Assembly: GCF_000745835.1 (NCBI RefSeq)
Contig: NZ_JQKB01000016.1
Coordinates: 50,192 to 114,191 of the forward strand
DNA: 64,000 nt
Source of the DNA: Belnapia moabensis DSM 16746
GTDB lineage: Bacteria > Pseudomonadota > Alphaproteobacteria > Acetobacterales > Acetobacteraceae
Reading direction: 5' to 3'
Shown piece after piece: positions 11,723 to 18,898 of this stretch. The notes beneath the pieces were generated by a model, which saw nothing but the letters and a program-made list of their open reading frames with translations, was not told where the DNA came from and ran no database searches. Made by a program: the position numbers and the translations under genes. The first letter of the stretch is position 1; every line of letters starts with the position of its first letter.

Positions 11723-11893
11723 ATGATGACTTCGCCACGGCTCCGGTCCCTCGAAGACAAGCATGCCATCCTTGAGCGGGCGATCGGCGCACAGGACGCC
11801 CGGCCCCGGCCGGATGAGCTGGAGCTGGCGCGGCTGAAGCGGGAGAAACTGAGATTGAAGGAAGAGATCGAGAAGCTGCGCCGGGCCGGCTGA
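11723..11893 (+). CDS. YdcH family protein (DUF465), second copy
   Basis: A 56-aa protein with the same family hallmark, LARLKREKLRLKEEIEKLR at the C-terminus, after a helix RLRSLEDKHAILERAI. The ATG at 11723 has AAAGGAG 8 bases upstream; the in-frame ATG at 11642 adds 27 non-homologous residues. It is divergent from the other DUF465 gene across about 150 bases, suggesting a duplicated pair. Function unknown. Confidence 0.85.
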   Translation: MMTSPRLRSLEDKHAILERAIGAQDARPRPDELELARLKREKLRLKEEIEKLRRAG

Positions 11894-11932
11894 GGCCCGG
11901 GGTGCGGCCGGGCTCTCGGCCGCACCGCCTTC

Positions 11933-12505
11933 TCAGGCCGCTGAATCCTCGGCGGTGTCCTGCAGCGGGGGCGGCACGGCGCCCGGCCGCTCGCCTGCGG
12001 CGATCAGCGCGGCATTCAGGTCCGATTGGGTGCAAAGACCGAGGATCACCGGATCCCGCGGCTTGATGTTGGCGCTGTTCCAGTGCGTCCGGTCACGCAC
12101 CTTGGCGATGGTGTCCTTGGTGGTGCCGAGCAGCTTGCCGACGGTGGTATCCGAGAGCTGGGGATAGTGGCGGATCAGCCAGGCGATGCCGTCCGGCCTG
12201 TCGTTCCGCTTGGAGACGGGCGTGTAGCGGGCGCCCTTGCCGCGCGCCTTCGGCGCCGGGAGGCTGGAGGACTGGATCTGCAGCCGGAGGGCAGGGTCGG
12301 CCTCGCAGCGGGCGATTTCCTCACGGGTGAGCTGGCCGTTCAGCACCGGGTCATAGCCGATGATGCCCTGGGCGACCTCGCCATCGGCAATGGCCTGGAC
12401 TTCCAGCGGATGCATGCCCACGAAATCGGCAACCTGTTCGAAGGTCAGGGAGGTCTTGTCGATCAGCCACACGGCGGTGGCCTTCGGCATCAGCGGCTGG
12501 GTCAT
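11933..12505 (-). CDS. trcR: Cell cycle transcriptional regulator TrcR (DUF1013)
   Basis: A 190-aa protein of the DUF1013 family, nearly confined to alphaproteobacteria and including TrcR, described as an RNA-polymerase-associated regulator in Caulobacter. The conserved N-terminal part MPKATAVWLIDKTSLTFEQVA and FVGMHPLEVQAIADGEVAQGI precede the second conserved block DGIAWLIRHYPQLSDT and LLGTTKDTIAKVRDRTHWN, which looks like a helix-turn-helix. The C-terminal 25 residues are low-complexity. Family assignment is firm; function here is by homology. Confidence 0.9.
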   Translation of the reverse strand: MTQPLMPKATAVWLIDKTSLTFEQVADFVGMHPLEVQAIADGEVAQGIIGYDPVLNGQLTREEIARCEADPALRLQIQSSSLPAPKARGKGARYTPVSKRNDRPDGIAWLIRHYPQLSDTTVGKLLGTTKDTIAKVRDRTHWNSANIKPRDPVILGLCTQSDLNAALIAAGERPGAVPPPLQDTAEDSAA

Positions 12506-12620
12506 TGAACGAACCTATCAGAGCAGTGCCGGCGGGGCGGGGCCCTTCACTGCGGCTTGGCGTGGCATATAGAGGCGGCATTGGGCGGGGTCAAAGCCCG
12601 CGCGTCATACGAGGTGCCGC

Positions 12621-12815
12621 ATGATCGAGGAGGAAATCCCGCGCCCAGCCGCCAGCCGCTTCACCCCGGCTGTGCTGGACCGATGGGACGTGGCCGATCT
12701 GCAACGCTATATTGCCGAGTTGCAGGCCGAAATCGCCCGGGCGGAGGCCGCCATCGCGGCGCGACAGGCGCATCGCAGCGCGGCAGATGCCTTCTTCAAG
12801 AAACCGGGGACATAG
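12621..12815 (+). CDS. DUF1192 family protein
   Basis: A 64-aa acidic helical protein with the DUF1192 pattern: an acidic N-terminus (MIEEE), a middle LDRWDVADLQRYIAELQAEI, and a coiled-coil C-terminus. GAGG lies 6 bases upstream of the ATG. The family is restricted to alphaproteobacteria and has no known function. Convergent with hsp20; a hairpin separates them. Confidence 0.85.
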   Translation: MIEEEIPRPAASRFTPAVLDRWDVADLQRYIAELQAEIARAEAAIAARQAHRSAADAFFKKPGT

Positions 12816-12816
12816 A

Positions 12817-12843
12817 AAAGCCGGCGGGGTTGCCCCCGCCGGC
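12817..12843 (-). terminator. Intrinsic terminator after hsp20
   Basis: A 10-bp GCCGGCGGGG/CCCCGCCGGC stem with loop TTGC, followed on the minus strand by TTTT. It sits between the convergent DUF1192 and hsp20 genes and may work for both, although only the minus side has a T-run. Confidence 0.75.
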
Positions 12844-12866
12844 CGGTCGAGAACCACTCGCCTTGC

Positions 12867-13346
12867 TTAGGCGGCCTGGGACTGCGGCGCCTGGTCTTGG
12901 CTGCCCTCGTTGGCGATCACCGGGCGGCCGGGCTGCACCGGGATGCGGCGGGGCTTCAACGCCTCGGGCACCACGCGCTTCAGCGAGAGCTGGAGCAGGC
13001 CATGCTCGAGATTCGCACCATCGACCACGATATGGTCGGCCAGGGCGAAGCGGCGCTCGAAGGCGCGGCCGGCGATGCCGCGATGCAGGTAGCTGCGACC
13101 TTCCTCGGCCTGCGGGGCGCGGCCAGCGACGGTCAGGACGTTGTCCCGCGCGACAATCTCGAGGTCGTCCGGGCCGAAGCCGGCGACGGCCATGGTCAGG
13201 ACGTAGCTGTCCTCACCGACCTTCTCGATGTTGTAGGGCGGGTATCCCTGAGGGTCCTGCGAGGCACGCGCGGTCTCGAGCGTGCGGGCCAGCCGGTCGA
13301 AACCGATGGCGGTGCGGAGCAGGGGGGCGAAATCGAGGGTATTCAT
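12867..13346 (-). CDS. Small heat-shock protein Hsp20 family
   Basis: A 159-aa IbpA-type holdase chaperone. The variable N-terminus is followed by PPYNIEKVGEDSYVLTMAVAGF and the alpha-crystallin domain (about 40-130: DDLEIVARDNVLTVAGR, RGIAGRAFERRFALADHI, LEHGLLQLSLKRVVPE). The C-terminal anchor motif is RRIPV (I-x-I/V type), then a flexible polar tail. It should bind unfolding proteins and hand them to DnaK/ClpB. A ROSE-like RNA thermometer covers its Shine-Dalgarno sequence, implying translation induced by heat. Confidence 0.95.
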   Translation of the reverse strand: MNTLDFAPLLRTAIGFDRLARTLETARASQDPQGYPPYNIEKVGEDSYVLTMAVAGFGPDDLEIVARDNVLTVAGRAPQAEEGRSYLHRGIAGRAFERRFALADHIVVDGANLEHGLLQLSLKRVVPEALKPRRIPVQPGRPVIANEGSQDQAPQSQAA

Positions 13347-13350
13347 ACGC

Positions 13351-13377
13351 GGAACCTCCTTGATGGAAGCAAGGTCC
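13351..13377 (-). promoter_or_regulatory. ROSE-like RNA thermometer hairpin in the hsp20 leader
   Basis: The leader immediately before hsp20 reads GGACC-TTGCT-TCCATCA-AGGAG-GTTCC. TTGCT can pair with the Shine-Dalgarno AGGAG through U-G, U-A, the characteristic G-G, C-G and U-A pairs; flanking GGA/TCC and C-G pairs close the stem around one C-U mismatch. This matches the 3' hairpin of ROSE elements known before alphaproteobacterial small heat-shock genes. Further leader hairpins upstream were not delineated. Confidence 0.75.
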
Positions 13378-13487
13378 TGATTGTGCCGGCGGCTCCTGCC
13401 TTCGTCGGCCCCGTCCGGGCGCCGCGAGTGGCGATGAACCGCGCCAGAAGCCCCGTTCGGGCGCCTCTGACAGAGCTAAAATTAGCA

Positions 13488-13520
13488 AACGCCGCCCCCC
13501 GTTCAAGAGGGGGCGGCGTT
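13488..13520 (-). terminator. Intrinsic terminator after rpmE
   Basis: A 12-bp stem AACGCCGCCCCC/GGGGGCGGCGTT with a 9-base loop, followed on the minus strand by TTTGCTAATTTT. It ends the rpmE transcript and insulates the hsp20 promoter region downstream. Confidence 0.85.
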
Positions 13521-13550
13521 CCTAAACAGCGCAGGCGGTGAGGCCGGAGC

Positions 13551-13778
13551 TTACTTCTTGCGGGCACCGATGCCGGCGAACTTCTTGTTGAACTTCGCCA
13601 CCTGGCCGCCCGTGTCCATCACGCGCTGCACGCCGGTCCAGGCCGGGTGCGACTTCGGGTCGATATCGAGGCGGATGGTGTCGCCTTCCTTCCCGTAGCA
13701 GGACCGGGTCGTGTAGGTGGTCCCGTCGGTCATGACGATGGTGATGTCGTGGTAATCGGGATGGATATCGGGCTTCAT
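13551..13778 (-). CDS. rpmE: 50S ribosomal protein L31
   Basis: L31 (75 aa), a protein bridging the ribosomal subunits. Landmarks are [12 protein letters not shown], the loop [26 protein letters not shown] and the C-terminal [11 protein letters not shown]. Only a single cysteine is present, so the CxxC zinc ribbon of the C+ type is missing and this is the zinc-independent form. The start is set by the conserved MKPDIHP; longer frames add unrelated residues. Monocistronic, with its own terminator. Confidence 0.96.
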   Translation of the reverse strand: MKPDIHPDYHDITIVMTDGTTYTTRSCYGKEGDTIRLDIDPKSHPAWTGVQRVMDTGGQVAKFNKKFAGIGARKK

Positions 13779-14239
13779 GGCGCGCTCGCGGAATAGGGCG
13801 CAGCCGATACCGACCGGCCGCGGGAAACGGCGCGTATAGGGGAAGGCGCCGGCTGGCGCAACCTCATCGCCGCCCGCGCTGACTCCCGCTGACATGCCCG
13901 CCGTGGAAACCCCGGTGGATGCCGCCACGGCCAATCAGCCCGCTGCGGTAGTGGCCCTGATGGCTGCCCAACAAGTGCCGCGGCGGATGCCGGTCCCGAC
14001 GCTCACTGCTGGCCCGGCTTAGGGCCAGGAATAGGGGCCGTAGCTGGATAGGTCTCGGGTGACGGAACCCAGGGCAGGTCCTCCAGGCCACAGGGTGGGC
14101 CGTGCTCCTCCTCATGGGCTGCGAGGATTTGCGGGTTGGGAAGGAGGCGGTGGTCCGGCCGGCGCATTTTGCCAGACCGGCCAGCAGCAGCACCGCGGCC
14201 GCGGGTTTCAGGACGATGAAGCGCCAAATGGCGCGCGCC
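13779..14239 (-). other. 461-base gap with broken or unproven small ORFs
   Basis: No convincing gene is visible. On the minus strand, directly after livF, one frame reads like a lipoprotein signal peptide (FIVLKPAAAVLLLAGLAKC) but has no usable start. A different frame then carries a 54-residue reading (MRRPDHRLLPNP..., 14003-14167) rich in Pro and Glu with neither ribosome site nor recognised family. Together they could be a frameshifted small lipoprotein gene or chance. The half next to rpmE presumably holds the rpmE promoter. Confidence 0.35.
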
Positions 14240-14896
14240 TCACCCCGGCGCCATCTCCCCGCGTTCGATCACATAGGTGGCCTGGACGAGAGGACGCAGC
14301 AGTTCCGGGTTGCTCTCGGTGATGAGGATGGCGACGTCGGGCAGTGCCTGGCGCAGCCGGGCCAGCGCCTCGGCGTAGCGGAGGGCCAGCGCCGGGGCGA
14401 GGCCCTGGAATGGCTCGTCCAGCAGCACCGCCCGGGTGCCGACCATCAGCGCCCGGCCGAGCGCCACCATCTTCCCCTGGCCGCCCGAGAGCCCTGCGGC
14501 GCGGCGCGGCGCGAGGTCGCGCAGCTCCGGCAGCAGGGTGAAGACCGCCTCCAGCCGCCGCGCCGTCTCGGCCGCGGGCAGCCTGAGCACCTGAGCCGGC
14601 AGCAGCATGTTCTCCTGCACCGAGAAGCTGCCGAAGAGCCGCCGCTCCTCCGGCGCATAGCCGATGCCAAGCCGGGCACGGTGGTGCGCCGGCACCGAGG
14701 TCGCCTCCTGCCCGTCGATGACGATGCGGCCCTCGCGGGTGGGCACCAGGCCCATCAAGGTGCGGAGCGTCGTCGTCTTGCCGGCGCCGTTGCGACCAAT
14801 CAGCGCCACCCGGCCGCCGGGCGGCACGGTGAGCGAGACGCCACGGAGGACGGGGATGCCGGCGATGTCGGCTGAGACGCCGGAAAGCTCAAGCAT
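14240..14896 (-). CDS. livF: Branched-chain-type ABC transporter ATP-binding protein LivF
   Basis: A 218-aa ABC ATPase, slightly shorter than usual LivF. Walker A GRNGAGKTT at about 34-42, LivF-type YAPEERRLFGSFSV, signature LSGGQGKMVALGRAL, Walker B AVLLDEPFQGL. The switch region reads ITESNPELL and lacks a histidine, common in LivF. It partners LivG on the cytosolic face of LivHM. Its start lies 8 bases inside livG. Last gene of the five-gene importer operon. Confidence 0.9.
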   Translation of the reverse strand: MLELSGVSADIAGIPVLRGVSLTVPPGGRVALIGRNGAGKTTTLRTLMGLVPTREGRIVIDGQEATSVPAHHRARLGIGYAPEERRLFGSFSVQENMLLPAQVLRLPAAETARRLEAVFTLLPELRDLAPRRAAGLSGGQGKMVALGRALMVGTRAVLLDEPFQGLAPALALRYAEALARLRQALPDVAILITESNPELLRPLVQATYVIERGEMAPG

Positions 14897-15644
14897 CGGC
14901 CGCGATCCCGATTACCTCGCGCCGCACCTTGGGGTCGGCCAGCACCTCGCCGGGTGGGCCGAGGGCGGCGATGCGGCCCTGGCTCCAGACCGCCACGCGG
15001 TCGGCGAAGCGGGCGACCACATCCATGTCGTGCTCGACGAAGACGGCCGTGACGCCGGTGCTGCGCAGCACGCGCACGAGCGTCTCGACGATCACCATCT
15101 TCTCGGCCGCGGCGACGCCGCTGGTCGGCTCGTCCATCAGCAGCAGGCTCGGCTCGAGTGCCACGGCCATGGCGATGTCGGCCAGCTTGCGGGCGCCCTC
15201 GTTCAGCGCATCGGCCCGGAATTCGGCGACAGCGCGGAGGCCGAAGCGGTCCAGCAGGTCCATCGCCTCATCGCGCCAGCGCGGGCGGAGCAGGGGATTG
15301 AGCGGCGACCAGATGCCGCGCCGGGCGGCGATGGCGAGCGCGGCATTCTCCAGCACCGTATGCTCGCTGAAGAGCTGCGGCAGCTGGAAGCTGCGGCCGA
15401 TGCCCCGCCGGACGATGGCACGCGGCGACAGGCCGAGGATCGGCTTGCCGTCGAATTCGATCCGCCCAGCTTGGGGCCGGAGATAGCCGGTCGTCATGTT
15501 GATGAAGGTGGTCTTGCCGGCGCCGTTCGGCCCGATGATGGCGAGGAACTCGCCATGCCGGACATCAAGGTCGATGCCGTCCGCCGCCTTGACGCCACCG
15601 AAGGCGAGGCGGAGGCCCTTCGCGGAAAGCAGCACTTCGCTCAT
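14889..15644 (-). CDS. livG: Branched-chain-type ABC transporter ATP-binding protein LivG
   Basis: A 251-aa ABC ATPase. Walker A GPNGAGKTT at about 38-46, RSFQLPQLFSEHTVLENAALA Q-loop region, Walker B LLLMDEPTSGV, switch VEHDMDVV with the H-loop His. The ABC signature position reads LNEGARKLADIAMAV instead of LSYG-type, keeping the glycine; this looks like a subfamily trait rather than decay. The C-terminal PGEVLADPKVRREVIG is LivG-typical. The start MSEVLL overlaps the livM stop in ATGA. Confidence 0.9.
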   Translation of the reverse strand: MSEVLLSAKGLRLAFGGVKAADGIDLDVRHGEFLAIIGPNGAGKTTFINMTTGYLRPQAGRIEFDGKPILGLSPRAIVRRGIGRSFQLPQLFSEHTVLENAALAIAARRGIWSPLNPLLRPRWRDEAMDLLDRFGLRAVAEFRADALNEGARKLADIAMAVALEPSLLLMDEPTSGVAAAEKMVIVETLVRVLRSTGVTAVFVEHDMDVVARFADRVAVWSQGRIAALGPPGEVLADPKVRREVIGIAADA

Positions 15645-16564
15645 GCCCGCCACCGCCGCGAGAGCAGGCCCCAGACGCCACCCGGGGCAAAGAGAATCAC
15701 CAGCAGCAGCACGGCGCCGAGGATCATCTGCCAGGCCTCGGCAACGGCCGCCGCGGCATAGACTCGCACCAGCTCGAAGGCCACCGAGCCGAGGAAGGGC
15801 CCGAGCGCGCTGCCCGCTCCGCCGAGGATGGCGATGAAGACCAGCTCGCCGGAGGATGTCCAATAGGCGATTTGGGGTGTGACGTGGCGCGTCGTCATGG
15901 CGATGAGCGCGCCGCCGACGCCACCCATCAACGCCGAGAGCACATAGGCGAAGAGCAGCACGCGGCGGGCCGACACGCCCATGAATTCCAGCCGCGTCTC
16001 CCGCGTCTTGATGCCCGCCAAGGCCCGCCCCATGGGCGAGCCGAGATAGAAGCGGACCAGCAGGCCGAAGAGGATGGCGAGCCCGAGCGCGATGCCGAAA
16101 ACGACCCACTCCTGCGTGCCGCGCTCCGGCTCCGTGCCGGCGAAGGTGAGGGCCGCGACGCGGATGCCATCGGTTCCCTTGGTGAAGTCGTAGAGCTTCT
16201 CCAGCAGCGAGTAGAGCACCATGGCGAAAGCAAGGTTGAGCATCCCGAAGAAGATGTCGCGGTAGCGCACCAGGAAGAGGCCGATGACGAGGCCGACGCC
16301 GCCTGCAACCAGCGCCGCGGCGGGCAGCAGCAGCAGGACCTCGTTCTCGGCCGGTGCCAGGAAGGCCACCGTATAGGCGCCGAGCGCGAGGAACATCGAA
16401 TGGCCGAAGCTCACCTGCCCGGCGCGCAGCAGCAGCAGGATGCCGAGCACGGCGATGCCCTTGGCCAGCGCAATGGTGAGGACGAATTTCAGCCAGGGCA
16501 CCGCCCAGGCGCAGGCGACAAGGCCGATGGCGCCGAGCGCGGCGAGCAGGCTCTCGCGCTTCAT
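15641..16564 (-). CDS. livM: Branched-chain-type ABC transporter permease LivM
   Basis: A 307-aa inner-membrane permease with about eight to ten helices. LivM hallmarks are GQVSFGHSMFLALGAYT near residue 48, RYRDIFFGMLNLAFAMVLYSLL, and the ATPase-coupling EAA-like loop around SPMGRALAGIKTRETRLEFMG, followed by GGVGGALIAM and LGGAGSALGPFLGS. It pairs with LivH to form the channel. Overlaps both neighbours by four bases. Confidence 0.92.
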   Translation of the reverse strand: MKRESLLAALGAIGLVACAWAVPWLKFVLTIALAKGIAVLGILLLLRAGQVSFGHSMFLALGAYTVAFLAPAENEVLLLLPAAALVAGGVGLVIGLFLVRYRDIFFGMLNLAFAMVLYSLLEKLYDFTKGTDGIRVAALTFAGTEPERGTQEWVVFGIALGLAILFGLLVRFYLGSPMGRALAGIKTRETRLEFMGVSARRVLLFAYVLSALMGGVGGALIAMTTRHVTPQIAYWTSSGELVFIAILGGAGSALGPFLGSVAFELVRVYAAAAVAEAWQMILGAVLLLVILFAPGGVWGLLSRRWRA

Positions 16565-17496
16565 ACCCGCCGTGTCTCAATCACGCCGAAAAGCCCCTGC
16601 GGTCGGACCAGCAACACCGCCACCATGATGAGATAGGGCACCACCACCTCGAATTCCGGGGCGAAATAGACCGCAATGCTGCGCCCGAGCCCGATCAGCA
16701 GCGCAGTCAACGCGGCGCCCTCGATCTGGCCGAGCCCGGCCGTCGCCACCACGGCGAAGGAGAGCACGATGGTCTGCGCCCCGATGCCCGGCACCAGCGC
16801 CAGGGTCGGCGAGGCCAGCGCCCCGCCGAGGGCCGCCAGCCCGGCGCCGAAGCTGAAGGTCAGCAGGGTGATGCGCGCGGCGTCGATCCCCATGGCCGTC
16901 GCAGCCTCCTTATCCGTCGTCACGGCGACGATGACGCGGCCCGTCAGCGTCCGCCGGAGGAACCAGGCGAGGCCGAGCAGCGTGACCACGGCAACGCCGG
17001 GGATGACGAAGAGCTGGTAGGCGGTGAAGGGGATGACATCCTCGCCGAAGGGGATGTCGACGGTGCCGAGGAATTTCAGCGGCGCATCCTGCGAGACCGG
17101 CTGCACGCCCCAGACCAGCTTCTGCACATCCTCGAGAATCATGAAGAGGGCGAAGGTGACGAGGAGCTGCAGCACATCCTCATGCCCGTAGATGCGGCGC
17201 AGCAGCAGCCGCTCGATCAGCGGGCCGAGCACGGCTCCGATGGCGACGGCCGCCAGCACCAGCGCGACGTAGCCCGTCCAGGGCGGCAGGCCGCGCGCGG
17301 CGAAGAACATGCCGATCGAGGCCGCCGTGTAGGCGCCGATGGCGAAGAGGCTGCCATGCGCCACGTTGACGATGCGCAGCACGCCGAAGACGAGGTTCAG
17401 CCCGACCGCCACCATGAAGATCAGCGCCGCATTGGCCAGCCCGTCCAACAGGGCGAGGCCGAACAGCAGGCTGTTATCGGCGAACCAGTCCGTCAT
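16561..17496 (-). CDS. livH: Branched-chain-type ABC transporter permease LivH
   Basis: A 311-aa permease with about eight helices. LivH landmarks are VAVGLNLVFGVLRIVNVAHGSLFAIGAY-type N-terminal segments, RRIYGHEDVLQLLVTFALFMI, the coupling loop TTDKEAATAMGIDAARI and GLGQIEGAALTALLIGLGRS. Its start codon shares one base with the stop of the binding-protein gene upstream (TGATG), so the operon is translationally coupled throughout. Confidence 0.93.
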   Translation of the reverse strand: MTDWFADNSLLFGLALLDGLANAALIFMVAVGLNLVFGVLRIVNVAHGSLFAIGAYTAASIGMFFAARGLPPWTGYVALVLAAVAIGAVLGPLIERLLLRRIYGHEDVLQLLVTFALFMILEDVQKLVWGVQPVSQDAPLKFLGTVDIPFGEDVIPFTAYQLFVIPGVAVVTLLGLAWFLRRTLTGRVIVAVTTDKEAATAMGIDAARITLLTFSFGAGLAALGGALASPTLALVPGIGAQTIVLSFAVVATAGLGQIEGAALTALLIGLGRSIAVYFAPEFEVVVPYLIMVAVLLVRPQGLFGVIETRRV

Positions 17497-18812
17497 CAGC
17501 CGGCGATCGGCGCCGGGATCTGGTTGAGGAAGTCGGGCGTCAGCGACTTCAGCCAGTCGACGCTCTTCCGCCCGACCGGGGTCGAGACCATGGCGGCGGG
17601 GAAGAGGATCATGTCCTTCGGCACGGCAAAGGGATATTGCGTGTTGAAGCTGCTGATGCCGACGATCTGGTCCTCAAGCCCCTGGCCATCCTCGCGGAGG
17701 GTGATGCTGGAGGTCGGCGTGTCGAAGGTGAGGCCGCGGAAGGCGGCCGCCAGCTCAGCATCGTTCGGCCAGCCGCCGCCCTTGGCCGCGATGGCCTTGG
17801 CATAGGCCGCCTGCGTCGCCGAGATGGCCTGCGCCATGTGGTGGCAGGGATAGATCGGGTACTCGTTGTACTTCGCCCGGTAGGCATCGACGAAGCGCTT
17901 CAGCCGCGCCGGGTCCTTGGGCGAGGGGTGGTTGTTCCAGTGGTCGCCTCGGGTGCCGATGATGTGCCCGGCCGCCATGGTGCGGCCGAGGGTCGGGAGC
18001 GATGGCTCGCAGACCGGCAGGACGAAGGTCGAGCGGTCGAAGAGCCGCCGCTCGGCGGATTGCCGCAGCAGGGTGACGAGGTCGCCACCCCAACTTGTGG
18101 AGAGAATCACGTCGGGCCGGGCGGCCAGCAGCCGCGTCACCTCGGTGCTGTAGTCGGTGGCGCCGAAGCGAGGGAACATCTCCGCCACGACGCGGACACC
18201 GGGCTTGAGGACGTCCATCGCCGACTTCCACAGCTCCCAGCTGTCGCGGCCCCAGGCGTAATCCTGGTTGATGACGGCGAGCGTGCGGAAGTCCGGCTTG
18301 TGCTTCAGCAAGTAGAGCAGCGGCGCCAGCACCTCTGGCGTGCCGTAGCCCTGGGTGCGGAAGGCATAGGGGTGCTGGCCCTCCTCGAAGATGCGCTGGG
18401 TGCCGCAATCCCAGAGGATCGTCGTCTTTTTCATCTCGTCCGAGAGCGGTGTGCAGGCAAGGCAGGAGCCTGACGAGATGGAGGCGAAGATGAGCTGCAC
18501 GCCCTCGTTCTGCACCAAGCGGCGGAACTCGCCGACCAGATGGTCGGTGCCCGGCGCCTCGTCGACGAAGATCGGCCGCACCGGCACGCCGCCGATGCCG
18601 CCCGCCTTGTTCAGCTCCTCGAAGAGCAGTTCCGCCGCCTGCTTCGCCGGCACGCCGAAGACGCTGGCCGAGCCGGAGAGGAAGGTGGTGATGCCGACCC
18701 GCAGCTCGCTCGGCTTGCCTTGCGCCTTCGCGCCGCTGCCGGCGAAGAGCAGGCTTCCGGCGGTGGCGCCGGCGCCAAGCATGGCGGCGCGGCGGGTGAC
18801 GGCTTCGGTCAT
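17496..18812 (-). CDS. LivJ-like periplasmic substrate-binding protein
   Basis: A 438-aa type I periplasmic binding protein (Peripla_BP_6). The N-terminus TRRAAMLGAGATAGSLLFAG contains a twin arginine and looks like a Tat or Sec signal ending at AKA. The mature part begins ELRVGITTFLSGSASVFG, followed by LLFEELNKAGGIGG and LAVINQDYAWGRDSW. It delivers solute to the LivHMGF complex encoded immediately downstream. Many such systems in environmental alphaproteobacteria take amides, short carboxylates or aromatics; the ligand here is unknown. MTEAVTRR is chosen as start from the signal; longer frames add 30 unrelated residues. Confidence 0.9.
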   Translation of the reverse strand: MTEAVTRRAAMLGAGATAGSLLFAGSGAKAQGKPSELRVGITTFLSGSASVFGVPAKQAAELLFEELNKAGGIGGVPVRPIFVDEAPGTDHLVGEFRRLVQNEGVQLIFASISSGSCLACTPLSDEMKKTTILWDCGTQRIFEEGQHPYAFRTQGYGTPEVLAPLLYLLKHKPDFRTLAVINQDYAWGRDSWELWKSAMDVLKPGVRVVAEMFPRFGATDYSTEVTRLLAARPDVILSTSWGGDLVTLLRQSAERRLFDRSTFVLPVCEPSLPTLGRTMAAGHIIGTRGDHWNNHPSPKDPARLKRFVDAYRAKYNEYPIYPCHHMAQAISATQAAYAKAIAAKGGGWPNDAELAAAFRGLTFDTPTSSITLREDGQGLEDQIVGISSFNTQYPFAVPKDMILFPAAMVSTPVGRKSVDWLKSLTPDFLNQIPAPIAG

Positions 18813-18898
18813 GGCGGCTGGTCCTCCCTGGGGTGCCCACTCTGCCCGGGCTTTCCACGCATCCTGCCGGGCGATGCGGAAGGAGGGAAGGGGCCTCC

